Of a DNA stretch of 64,000 nt, positions 42,251 to 51,479 are shown piece after piece. Made by a program: the position numbers and the translations under genes. The stretch comes from Achatina immaculata. Taxonomy: Eukaryota > Mollusca > Gastropoda > Stylommatophora > Achatinidae. Position 1 is the first letter of the stretch. Each line of letters begins with the position of its first letter. Below the pieces are notes generated by a model. The model made no database searches. It was not told the DNA's origin and saw nothing but the letters and a program-made list of their open reading frames with translations. The stretch is from assembly GCA_009760885.1 (NCBI GenBank), contig CM019691.1, positions 31,428,314-31,492,313 of the forward strand, in the 5' to 3' direction.

Positions 42251-42705
42251 GTTCTTTCTTAAATCCGCATATGTTTCGTCTGATTTCTTTGCTTTTGCGA
42301 TTCTCTGAGCAATCAGGCACGACGCTTCAAGAGCTTTTTCGTTGAGAGTGACTCTTTTTGTTAAACACTTCTTCTGTTTACTATATTCCTCGGCTTTACG
42401 TTCGAAAACTTCTTTGGTTTTATTCTGTAGATTTGATGTCTTGTAGTTAGATGACGACGCAATTTCGTCGGCTTCATTACCTCATTAGAGAGGATTTGCA
42501 AACAAATAACACACTGTGGAAGATTTTGATCATTTATTGATGGAAAGAAACCGTAATTGATATACTCCACATAATATTTTCGAGCGCATTTAGTTTTATT
42601 ACAAGCATCAATGTTAAAGTCGTCTCGATCACAGTAACTTTCGCTGCCACTACTATCAAATTGTTTGCACAATGTCGAAGGCTTACGTTTCACAAATGGA
42701 TCCAT
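42245..42705 (-). pseudogene. hAT (ZBED/Buster-like) transposase N-terminus with BED zinc finger
   Basis: MDPFVKRKPSTLCKQFD opens the frame. The BED finger is PQCVICLQILSNEVMKPTKL then RRHLTTRH (C-x2-C ... H-x4-H). After NQIYRIKPKK a frameshift occurs; the next frame gives VFERKAEEYSKQKKC and LNEKALEASCLIAQRIAKAK, the continuation seen in ZBED5/FAM200-type hAT proteins. The catalytic domain is missing: the frame stops at 42248-42250, where gypsy Gag starts. DNA-binding part only. Confidence 0.72.
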
Positions 42706-42719
42706 TTTAGCGCTTAAAG

Positions 42720-43246
42720 TTTTAAAGTTTAAACAATAAAAAAGGCTATCACTACGTGGGTAACTAGAATCCTTTGATTAATCCAGTACGAATTACACTC
42801 AGCAACAAGACCGAATAGCGACTCTCAAGCCAACGAAATACGATTTTTAAACTAAAACACTGTGCTGAGAATTATATTTCACTTCTGCTCTCTTGCAGAA
42901 TCTACGCCGACTGTTCCCTAAAATTACCTTGTAAAACTGCACGTTTCAGCAACAAGGTTCGAAAGAAGCCGGTGTCTCACTTCAAAAGCGATGCTGTCCT
43001 CGTCATTTTTATGTACGTCACATTTCTGTTTGATGCTGTAAGTCTGGACCATCCTTTCTCGAATATCCGCACTGCGGATATACTAATAAAGCGACCTACA
43101 ATTCTACGATTTGCATCTGTGCAGTCTTCCCTTATGCGGAATAATTTTTTTATTGTATCTACTTTTTTTCTCCTTTTTTTTTGCTTTGAGACTTCAACGC
43201 GGCCCACAATACTCTGTCACGGTCCATCTTTGGGTCGCCGCCTATT
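42720..43246. other. hAT 5' region between terminal repeat and transposase
   Basis: No independent gene. The rev. comp. reads from the TIR (43261) through GGCGGCGACCCAAAGATGG, the GC-rich subterminal type common in hAT elements, toward the transposase ATG at 42705. A C/T-rich run near 43160-43180. Confidence 0.45.
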
Positions 43247-43261
43247 GGTTGAGAACCACTG
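43247..43261 (-). repeat. hAT terminal inverted repeat
   Basis: Plus strand GGTTGAGAACCACTG; reversed, it is CAGTGGTTCTCAACC, the canonical start of Charlie/Buster-type hAT elements. The partner TIR was not found, consistent with loss of the other end through the gypsy fusion. Confidence 0.65.
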
Positions 43262-43445
43262 AGATAGAGGTTTTGCTCTTCACTATTCTTACGGACTGAC
43301 ATAATTTGTTTTTCCATTCCTTTTTTGTGTTGTGGACGGTAATATTGTGTCATGAGCATATCTAATCTCCGGTATTTCGTGACCTCCAATTGTAATGACA
43401 CCGTAATATTCTTTTCGTAATATTCCTCATTATAATGTCAGTATA
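43262..43445 (-). mobile_element. LINE family H fragment
   Basis: The minus strand gives KKGMEKQIMSVRKNSEEQNL and EVTKYRRLDMLMTQYY (frame-changed RYADDTVLL region), aligning with 1320-1500 of the family H copy. It abuts the hAT terminus, so hAT probably inserted into it. Confidence 0.75.
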
Positions 43446-44391
43446 CAAATTAAATAAGTAATGTGACAGTATAATAAAATATAGAATTTAGAAAGAAAGT
43501 TAGACAAAAATTTCAGAGGATACAATGAAAGCAGGACAACTCATCTGAGAATGGGAAAGTTGGTACAAAAAGAGTTATGTTCCAAAGAATTAGTTGTTTG
43601 TGCATAGAGTCCATTCACTTTGTCTCAATTTGCACGTGGGTCACCCATAAGATATGACAAAGAAAAGTCGTGAGAGAGAAAGCAGATAATCTAAAAAGTA
43701 GTTGAAGTTTTAGTAGAGACAGAGTATGTCAGGTTAGCTTGGCTGTGAAAAAATGTAGTTTGTGTTGCGTCTAGATAGTGTAGACCTGTTTAGAAATGTA
43801 GCTAGAAGTTTTGATGGCAGTGACGTCTACGGATGGCTGTAACTGCCGGGAATTTATTCTACATGTTGTCTGAGTTGAGATTTGTCCTGTCATTAGTTTT
43901 TGGATATACTGTCATTCACGCCAACATCGTCATCGTCACCCTGTGCATCAATACATTTTTTAAACGTAACATATCGCTGCTGCTATTATGCCACTGTGAG
44001 AATGATCGTTCCTGGAAAGAAGTAAGTCTATGAAGCGGATAATAAAACAGACGAAGGAAATGAGACAAAATCTCGACTGTAAGTGAAAGAATATAGCCTT
44101 GACTGCAAGCATTTCCATTAGTAAAATATTCCAGCTATTACATCACTGTGATAAACAGATATGAAGCCGCCGGCTACGGAGTCCGTGCTGATGGCGACAC
44201 TGGTTGGCAGTTTCTGGTAAAATGCTGACCAAGCAGCAGAGCACGTTTGGTCTGACGGTGTGCAATAACGCTGGTTCACAACTCATACCTTTACCTCTGC
44301 CTTTCCAGCGTGCTCACTTTATCCTCTATTCTAATTTACATAAGCAATTATTGTCGAAGTTAGTAAGAGGGCCATATCGAAAGTAGTGAGA
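43446..44391. other. Gene-free stretch
   Basis: Short frames (43833-44033, 44204-44386) without recognisable motifs. Nothing supported. Confidence 0.35.
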
Positions 44392-45103
44392 AATTTTTTT
44401 AAAAATAAGAATTTATAGATAGAGAAAATATAAATGTATCACCTTAATGTGCATCCATTTCTTCACTTTTCAACATAATCTCCATTTCTCTGCACACTTT
44501 TTTCCCATCGCTCTGCAAGTTTGAAAATATCTTCCGGTAGAATTCCGTTCCAGCTGACTGGCGGCACAGACGTACTGCTTTATGGACGTTCTCTCCTGTG
44601 GGACCCAGCTGGCACAAACGTTTCTATAGCCTAGGGTTTCAATCATTTCCTGTACTGCATTGTGTCCTATTCCAAGCTTTACAGCGATTTCAGAAACTGT
44701 GACACGTCTGTCTTCTTTAATGATGTCGTTAAACCTGTCCACGCTGCGTTCAGTGGAGGCAGTTCGAGGGCGACGGCTGCGAGCCATATCTTGAATGCTC
44801 GTGTTTCCATCTTTGAAATGTTTCACCCACCTGCTAACACTGCTAGCACCCATACACATGTCTCCATAAGCAAGTTGAAGTCTTTGGTGAATTTCAGCAG
44901 CGATGATTTCCTCTTTAACGATGAGCTCAATAACAACACGTTGACGAAACGAAACTTCAGCACCCGCCATTTTGTTTCTGCTGTGCGTGGTCACGTGACA
45001 CATGATGGTGACGCCATGTAACCTCTACATGAAGTACATGGGATGTAGTTAAGGTGATACATTTATATTTTCTCTGTCTATATATTCTGATTTTAAAAAA
45101 ATT
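44392..45103 (-). mobile_element. Internally deleted mariner element with intact TIRs
   Basis: TIRs of about 55 bp: left 44392-44447 and right 45049-45103 are reverse complements with a 25-bp perfect inner run (AGAAAATATAAATGTATCAC + CTTAA) and a few mismatches outward. The ~710-bp interior encodes the transposase N-terminus and, after a deletion, only the last ~20 residues in another frame (FKLAERWEKSVQRNGDYVEK at about 44530-44470). The catalytic DDD core is absent. A TA target duplication was not evident. Confidence 0.85.
44470..44970 (-). CDS. Mariner transposase DNA-binding domain (truncated)
   Basis: From ATG at 44970: MAGAEVSFRQRVVIELIVKE, IIAAEIHQRLQLAYGDMCMG, SSVSRWVKHFKDGNT, then SRRPRTASTERSVDRFNDII, TVSEIAVKLGIGHNAVQEMI and LGYRNVCASWVPQ. 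These are the two helix-turn-helix motifs that bind mariner TIRs, joined by the GRPRTA-type linker. The ~45 residues after WVPQ are out of frame through the deletion. The catalytic Asp residues are missing, so it could at most bind TIRs. An upstream ATG at 45003 is in frame but non-conserved. Confidence 0.8.
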   Translation of the reverse strand: MAGAEVSFRQRVVIELIVKEEIIAAEIHQRLQLAYGDMCMGASSVSRWVKHFKDGNTSIQDMARSRRPRTASTERSVDRFNDIIKEDRRVTVSEIAVKLGIGHNAVQEMIETLGYRNVCASWVPQERTSIKQYVCAASQLERNSTGRYFQTCRAMGKKCAEKWRLC

Positions 45104-45803
45104 AGAGAGACGATTTACAAACTGCATTTTCAAAATTGCTTACCGTGGTGCTTTAATTACTTCCACACAAAGACATGTTACGTTTATTGTGACCTTCTTT
45201 GAATTACAAGCTTGTTAAGTACGTCACGGTGTAGGAGGCTACATACACGAGACGGACTAACATAATCTACAGAATCCCTGTGATTTTTATAGAAAACATC
45301 TGCTATATTTCCTTTGAATTACATAGACAAGAAAAGCTAATGAAGAATATTTTATTATAATCTACTGAGAAATAACATGCTAGCTAGTAGTTCTTAATTT
45401 TCTTCATCTTTTTTTTTTGTTTAATGAGTGGACCACCATTCTGGCCAAAAAACTGCTCTGTTACTTCTCTTTAAATATAAAGCAATAAAAAGATCCCAAA
45501 TTATGCTAAGATCTATTTGTTTGTTTTTTAAATCAACCCAGTTCATTTACTGGCCTGATAATCTCCAAGAATTTTCCGTAGACCCCCAAGTGAAGAATCC
45601 GTGCGTTTTGCTGATTTGTAATTTTCCTTCAGAAAGTCCAGAGAAGTTTATACCGTCAAAGTATATCCCTGTAGCATAAACAGAAAAGACACACAGGCGT
45701 AGTGTACTAAGTCCCGGTATCTGATAGATAAGGTAAGAGGTAAATAAATATTATTCCGTAAATAAATAGTGTGCGCTGTTTGGATGATTATCTTTAATTT
45801 AGC
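45104..45803. other. Gap with duplicated-segment anchor
   Basis: No gene. 45710-45800 (TATCTGATAGATAAGG, CCGTAAATAAA.., TTTGGATGATTATCTTTAAT) matches 57185-57262 downstream of AIG1 copy 2, supporting a common duplicated segment. Confidence 0.5.
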
Positions 45804-46425
45804 TAGTGGCGAAGATTCGTCCTCCTGGACAAAAACTCCATCCTGGTCACAACTAGAAAGGGTAGCGGCCACGACCACAAAATGAAATGGTGAAGTCGGA
45901 GACACTGGACCAGGGCAGTCTAGATAGGCAACCACCTCTCACCCGGCGGGAATGTATACGTATCCTAATCACGCTGAGGTTTTCCGGTGAGAAAGTCCAA
46001 CACTGGACTGGAAGGGCAACCATCTCTCACCCGGCGGTGATACACGGGTATCTCAAAACACGTCCAGGTTTTCAGGTGAGAAAGTCCAACTCTGGCCTGG
46101 GTGGGCTACCACCTCTCACCTAGCGGGGATGCACTGATATCCAAAACATGTCGAAGTTTTCAGGTGAGAAAGTCCAACTCTAGACTAAACTGGTGCAACG
46201 AAATCCACGGTGTCACGCAATTCCGGTTCTGAGACCCACCAAGAATACAGGCTCAAGCCCTGAGATACTCTGAACCTCTTGTGGTCCTCTCGGGGATTTC
46301 GTGTGGACCTTTCGGGGACCGCACGGGGGACTACGGGACTTAACGAGGACCACAGGAGTAAATTCAGTAGGATCACAGGGCGGTCTTTGTGGTAGAAGCG
46401 AACGAAGAAGAAGAAGAAGACCAAA
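45804..46425 (+). repeat. Repeat family D, 3' portion
   Basis: Begins CTAGTGGCGAAGATTCGTCC, has about three of the 88-bp CACCTCTCACC..GGTGAGAAAGTCCAAC units, then GGTGGTAGAAGCGAACGAAG and GAA repeats. Matches 22730-23310 closely. Confidence 0.78.
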
Positions 46426-46614
46426 ATAAAATAAAAATCAATTCATTAAGACCGAAATAATGTACAATTATTTTTAAATTGCTCAAGACAATAGTGGCTG
46501 GAGAACCTTTGTTGATGCATTATGCTCCACTAGGAGTACATAGGACTGATGATGTTTGATTTGCTGCTCTTGTTTCTTGTGAAGCTTTGTGGTTTAATAT
46601 TATTTAACAGTTGA

Positions 46615-46855
46615 TATGTTCGGTGCGACTGAGTAGTGAAGTTATTGCTGCACTCATCTTTCGCTGCCAGGTCAAAGGTTCGAATCCTGTCGGAAGTGTC
46701 CCAGTCACACAGCTGTAGGAATGGATAGCTGGTTCCTTCTGGAGCTGGAGAAGAAAAGGTGGCCAGACGTGAACTACTCACTCTCTTCTAGCGTGCTGAA
46801 AGGTGAAAGAGAATAAATATCTCCTATGTGTTCCCAATGCATAGTAGGGTAATCG
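46615..46855 (+). repeat. tRNA-derived SINE
   Basis: A near-consensus A box (TAGTGAAGTTA) and a perfect B box GGTTCGAATCC (46678-46688), then TGTCGGAAGTGTCCCAGTC, the core CAGCTGTAGGAATGGAT..CTGG, and GGAGAAGAAAAGGTGGCCAG. It ends near an AATAAA and a (TA)n run. Confidence 0.75.
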
Positions 46856-46857
46856 TG

Positions 46858-46858
<1 letters not shown>

Positions 46859-46902
<44 letters not shown>
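46859..46902. repeat. (TA)n microsatellite
   Basis: About 22 TA dinucleotides directly after the SINE. Confidence 0.95.
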
Positions 46903-46906
<4 letters not shown>

Positions 46907-47020
46907 GGACATTATTTTTAACTGTTTTCACTGTCCACATATTCAGAACAATATTTTTAACTGCTTTCACTGTTCATATGTTCAGAACATTATTATACAC
47001 TGGTTTTGAAGCTTCCGTAT
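46903..47020. repeat. 39-bp tandem repeat, three copies
   Basis: ATTCAG.ACA.TATTTTTAACTG.TTTCACTGT.CA.AT is repeated about three times; a partial fourth phrase (TATTCAGAATATAATCTTAA) follows. Confidence 0.75.
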
Positions 47021-47059
47021 ATTCAGAATATAATCTTAAACGTACGTCCCATTAGTTTA

Positions 47060-47400
47060 CAATTTTCGTACGTTTTGTTTCTCACTTGTACTTTATATTA
47101 ATTAAAGATCGCTCGTTCGACCACAAGTTTGTTATTTTTGCCTGTACAACTGCACGTGCTGATGTTTTGTACTGTGTTCTTTTTATCCATTCAGTAATTG
47201 GATGTGATGTTTTACGCAAAAATACGATTTCTCAGCCACTCTTCCTGGAAGATTTTGTTTTTCAACCAGTCCATTGCTATGTTCATATCGATACAGGTAT
47301 TATACTGAGTGTGTATGTTCAGTTTTCCACACTTGGTGTTTTGTTGTGTGTTAAATCCTCGGAAACATTGTGGACAGCGGAATAAAAAAAATTGTGATCT
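47060..47400. other. Duplicated-segment anchor and unrecognised sequence
   Basis: 47075-47210 (ACTTTATATTAATTAAAGAT, GATGTTTTGTACTGTGTTC, TTTTATCCATTCAGTAATTG) aligns with 60735-60850 (GCTTTATGTTAATTAAAGAT, AATGTTTTGTATTTTGCTCC). The 99-codon frame at 47086-47385 is unrecognised. Confidence 0.45.
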
Positions 47401-47471
47401 GAGACTTTCATGAAAGACTTATCATATTACGGATGATAAAATATGCACATATGCAAAGCGGACAGTCAAAC

Positions 47472-47504
47472 ATACATACATACATACATACATACATACA
47501 TACT
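47472..47504. repeat. (CATA)n microsatellite
   Basis: About eight CATA units. Confidence 0.93.
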
Positions 47505-48063
47505 TCTCTCGCAAAGCTGAACACGCAGGTAAAGTGATGCCTACTGAATTTCTCTTACACCGAAACACTGGATCTCGTTTCGCAGCGGAGGGTTAAAAAT
47601 AACACACAATGAGGCAATGATAATAGCACGATTAAATAGCAGACGGCCCTACGTTTGAAAAAGCGACTTGCAAGGATCCTTTTAGTCTAGTTTCTAAGGA
47701 AGCTTTCTGACATTAAATATTTTCAAGGAAAGTGCTCTTTCGTCGAAATAAAGGTCTTCTTCGAATGGAGAAAGACAAATTTTTTAAAGCAAGCTTTACA
47801 AGCCTTTCCTGAACCTATAGCTCCCAAGTTACGTTCCATTCCTTGTTAAACTGGAAAGAAACAAAATGTTTAGTCCATATTATACAAACGCTTCGGTGAC
47901 ATCGGCTCTGCTATTTTTAAAAATCTTTTTACCATCATTTAGTAAAGTTGTACATTACTGCATACTATTAATTAATTTTTATATATTTGAATATTTAATA
48001 ATGCTAATACTAATAATAATACTACTTATTAATAAACATAATATCACTCGTATACGCAAATCT
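47505..48063. other. Gene-free stretch
   Basis: Nothing recognised. AT-rich toward 48050. Confidence 0.35.
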
Positions 48064-48493
48064 TTATCAGTCTGGTGGGGATGAAGATGAAGAAACAAGA
48101 TATCCTTTACTGTCACATTGTGGGGATGGTACGTAGTAAGTGGCTCTTTTACTCCGTCCTACCTGCAAGATGTTTTAGGGGAGAGAACCTGTTGTCTCGA
48201 GATGTGACTTTTGCTGTTCCAAGACGGAGTGAGAGCATGTTCCGGATAACAGGACTGGCCAAAGAAATCCAGCATCCTCTGGGAGCTCTGCGAAAAGTTC
48301 ACGCTCGTCAGACAGAGTCTAGTGGTGATGCGGGTGACGAAACAAGATTTCTTTTACTGCCATACTGTGGGGATGTTACGTAAGCATCAATTTTACTCTG
48401 TTTAAATCCAGCATCCTTGTGGGTTTGATAGTGGAAATCGATATCTTCAGCACTTATACATCGCAATCTAAGGAGCTGAGAGAGTCCTTGCAC
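48064..48493 (-). other. Duplicated ~65-bp motif; possible terminal exon(s)
   Basis: 48072-48137 and 48319-48383 are diverged copies. On minus they read TYYVPSPQCDSKGYLVSSSS and AYVTSPQYGSKRNLVSSPAS, each followed by a stop soon after. The 48493-48308 frame is preceded by a good acceptor (CTCTTCCTCTCAACCCAG|ATAG at about 48505). On plus they read DEETRYPLLSHCGDGT and GDETRFLLLPYCGDVT, each next to GTA. Three of the differences are silent in the minus frame, slightly favouring minus coding. Function unknown; it may be a TE tail. Confidence 0.3.
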
Positions 48494-48544
48494 TATCTGG
48501 GTTGAGAGGAAGAGTACAAGAGATAACAGTGAAAATCAGTGGGT

Positions 48545-48713
48545 TTATATATAGACTATTTCATCCTGGACTTTCGCATAGCACTTCTTGATACTTGAAA
48601 ACAGGTGCTGCCTTCTGAAATTCCGCTCGAAATCGTCGCTGCACAGTCACAACGGATGATGTTCTTGCGTATTCCAAAACACAAAATGACTGCTCATGTT
48701 TACTGAACGCCAT
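48545..48713 (-). pseudogene. DUF4817-type helix-turn-helix fragment of a DNA transposon
   Basis: ATG at 48713 opens MAFSKHEQSFCVLEYARTSS and VVTVQRRFRAEFQKAAP, the HTH opening found in DUF4817/SETMAR-like transposon proteins. After a frameshift SSIKKCYAKVQDEI continues the family pattern (SI..WY..F..). It then ends in stops. Only the DNA-binding N-terminus survives. Confidence 0.6.
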
Positions 48714-48796
48714 ATTTGCTACTGCTGCCTCCTAGCGACAAACCACGGGAGCTCAGCGAGCGGGCTTTATTAAAAAAAAACTTGGAGAGTTTCTCC

Positions 48797-48841
<45 letters not shown>
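48797..48841. repeat. (CT)n microsatellite
   Basis: About 22 CT units, preceded by CCCTCC. Confidence 0.95.
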
Positions 48842-48844
<3 letters not shown>

Positions 48845-49159
48845 CTTAATAATAATCACGATCCGTTACCTAGTTTATGTGTTGCGAATTTTTAAAATGT
48901 TTCACAGACCTATAAATAACCCTATACAATTAAATTTGTTCAGATCTAAGTAATGCGTAGATCTAAGTGTAAAGTTGCATGGACATACTGGTCTTCTGAA
49001 TGCTAATAAAGCGGAACTAAATGCCATTGTATTTTAATGTAGAGAAAAAAGGCTAGAAAAATATTATAGTTTAGCTGTAGGACTCTTTTTTTCACCATTA
49101 ATTGTTTTCTCTGTATTTTAAAGTAGTTTAGCAGTGCATGGTATAATCTCAAAAAGGGT
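48842..49159. other. Gene-free stretch
   Basis: Nothing recognised. Confidence 0.35.
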
Positions 49160-49600
49160 TCTAATGACTGTTATAGCCTGAGGTGGAATGGAGGATGCGC
49201 TCTCCACTCCATTTAAATGTCTCCCAGGCGTGCGTCTCAAATAGCCTCTAATAGTTAAGTCCAGCTCCTGGCCTTCTCATGGCAGAACTGTTCAAACCGA
49301 CAGGATAAGGGCGAAGGCGAATATCTGGCGCACGAAAACCAGACGATTCGGATAGATGAGAGTCATGCTTGGTAGCTCATCTACCGCTGCTGGCGAGATT
49401 CTTTAGCTGCCGTGCGTGAAGTGGGACTCCTCCCAGCCAGTGAAGAAAGGTGCGATTATGGGTTGTCGTTAAAGAGGAAATCATCGCTGTTGAAATTCAC
49501 CAAAGACTTCAACTTGTTTATGGAAAAGGTGAAAGAAAGGAGTAAGTGAAGTAATCAGTAGTCCCGAGGTCAGGACTGCTCAAATCACGGCACCTCTGCT
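49160..49600 (+). repeat. Repeat family D, 5' portion with mariner-derived patch
   Basis: TTCTAATGACTGTTATAGCC, GCGTGCATCTCAAA..AGCCTCT and GGCGAGATTCTT.AGCTGCCGTG match 21680-21960. At about 49467-49522 the expected GCCGTGCGGCGCCGC block is replaced by sequence encoding KEEIIAVEIHQRLQLVYG, the mariner transposase HTH found at 44470-44970, after which repeat D resumes at TATGGAAAAGGTG. Confidence 0.7.
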
Positions 49601-50539
49601 CTGGATGATCATTTTTCATCATTCGCTATTTGATGTTGTGTTTTAAAAGTTTGTTTATTTATTATAAAACAAACATTTACGTGTTAGATTAAATCATAAG
49701 AGCAATTTTCAGGCCCCTGTAAGTTTCTAAAATTCAGTAACCATATCAGTGGCAGATTATTCTCAAGTCCATTCTGCGGCACGAAGGAACACAAAAGCTC
49801 GGGAAACACTGATTATTGCTGTGGAAATTTTCTATCAGCAGATAAATAGTCAAGGCTGCGTCATGCGGGTAGGTGGGAGGGACTTAAGAGGACCACGGGC
49901 ATTTACTAAGTTTAGCCTGGGTGGCATGAGCAGTAGTTAATCCTTCACAGAACGGGACATGGTACTGATAAACCATCAAGTACTGCTTATCTATGACCCC
50001 TACCCCACGTATAACTTTAATCAATCTCTAAATCCCGCACACACTGTCATAGTTTTTCTTCGATTTACCCCCTACATATGTAACTCATTTAAAGAATGTA
50101 GTTCTTATATTCTCTATTTCAATTTTTTTTTCTCTTAATGTGCCAATTTCAGAGAACTTTGACTTCTAGAAGCAGAAAGAAGACCATGTATGGGTGTGCC
50201 CCGAGTGCTATGACGCTAATTCCTAGATTCAAGGTTTAAGAAATATCACAAAAACTCAGTAATACAATGTAAAATACCTATTTAAGATGAAACATACGAT
50301 TACATGCAGGCCTAACTCGAGTTTCTGGTCTGCTTCGATAAAGAGGCAAATCCTGAATGACTGAAATAGAAGACTCAATAAGCATAGTTATTGATCCACA
50401 ACACGTTTAAACCGAACCTGAATGGATTACTTCTAGCGAGGCCCACCAAAATCTCACTAAATTACACATAAACATTACAAGAAAATGTCGAAAATGGATG
50501 GAGAGTAAAACACAATAGGAAATAAACGAACTCATAAAC
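49601..50539. other. Gene-free stretch
   Basis: No gene recognised. The 63-codon frame at 49749-49940 has no family signature. Confidence 0.35.
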
Positions 50540-51235
50540 AAACATAGAACTCCAGAGGAGTAATTATTTATACAGACGGATCAGTTAGCAGGGGAGTTAG
50601 AAGCGGTTGGGGTTTTGCTGGATGCCGAGTGGGTAAAACACTGAAACTTTTGACTGGGGCTTATACAAACAAGTATCCGCATGGAAACAGAGGCCATCAC
50701 ACAGGCATGAAAATGGGTAGTGACACAGAAAACACACCGCATCACCATCATTACCGACTCTCAAAATCTATTAAGGAAAGTGGAACAAAAAGTCGTTAGA
50801 AATGAATGGCGAGAAATAATTAATAAATCCCACATCAAAACCATCACATGGAAATACTGTCCAGGCCATGCTGGAGTCCAGGGAAACAACAAAACCGACC
50901 AACCAGCAACAAGGGCCAAACCAGATGGTTTCATTAAAATGGACAAATCGGACCTGCATGGATCTCTCAAGCAACACTTCAGTGAATAAATGCAAGGCAG
51001 CTTCCTCCAAAGTACCTACCACGTACGACTCAATGCATTGCCTGTAGCCAAGGGCAGTGGATGCAAATCCCAATTAAATGCTAGATCATGGGCAGCACAC
51101 AATCAGCACATCATTGAAATCATCTTCCTAAAACACAGAAGAAAATCCTGATGTCAAGGCCGAACACGTAAGGGCATGCCCGCAAGTGTAATGAGGCTTC
51201 TCCCTAGGACCAGTAACAGAGCTAGAACCTTTTTT
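50540..51235 (+). mobile_element. LINE RNase H domain remnant
   Basis: The four RNase H catalytic positions are visible across one frame change: IIYTDGSVSRG (Asp, about 50570), METEAITQAW (Glu, about 50690), ITIITDSQNLL (Asp, about 50750) and YCPGHAGVQGNNKTDQPATR (His and last Asp, about 50870-50920). The downstream part (MRLLPRTSNRA at about 51190) is decayed. It belongs to a LINE lineage with C-terminal RNase H (jockey/I-like); the RT was not found upstream. Confidence 0.75.
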
Positions 51236-51319
51236 TTTACAGTTACCGCCTTTTAACTATAGGTTTAAATAAGTAGGATCTACGTAAACTGAGAGGACTG
51301 ACTACTTAAATATATAAAC

Positions 51320-51479
51320 AATTAATGGTGATCATCATCATCATCATCGTCATCGTCGTCTTCGTCGTCGTCATTATCATAATCATCATCAAACCTATTG
51401 TCTTATGGAGAAATACAAAGAAATTACGTTAATACGTTGAAAAGCTTTTTTTTAGGTCTTTATATTTTATTTTACATAC
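51320..51479 (+). other. Distal AIG1 5' flank, left of LINE insertion
   Basis: An ATC/GTC triplet run (51330-51395) followed by AAAAGCTTTTTTTTAGGTCT and TATTTTATTTTACATACAATTC, matching 28140-28275. After the LINE the match resumes at 54677. Confidence 0.6.
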
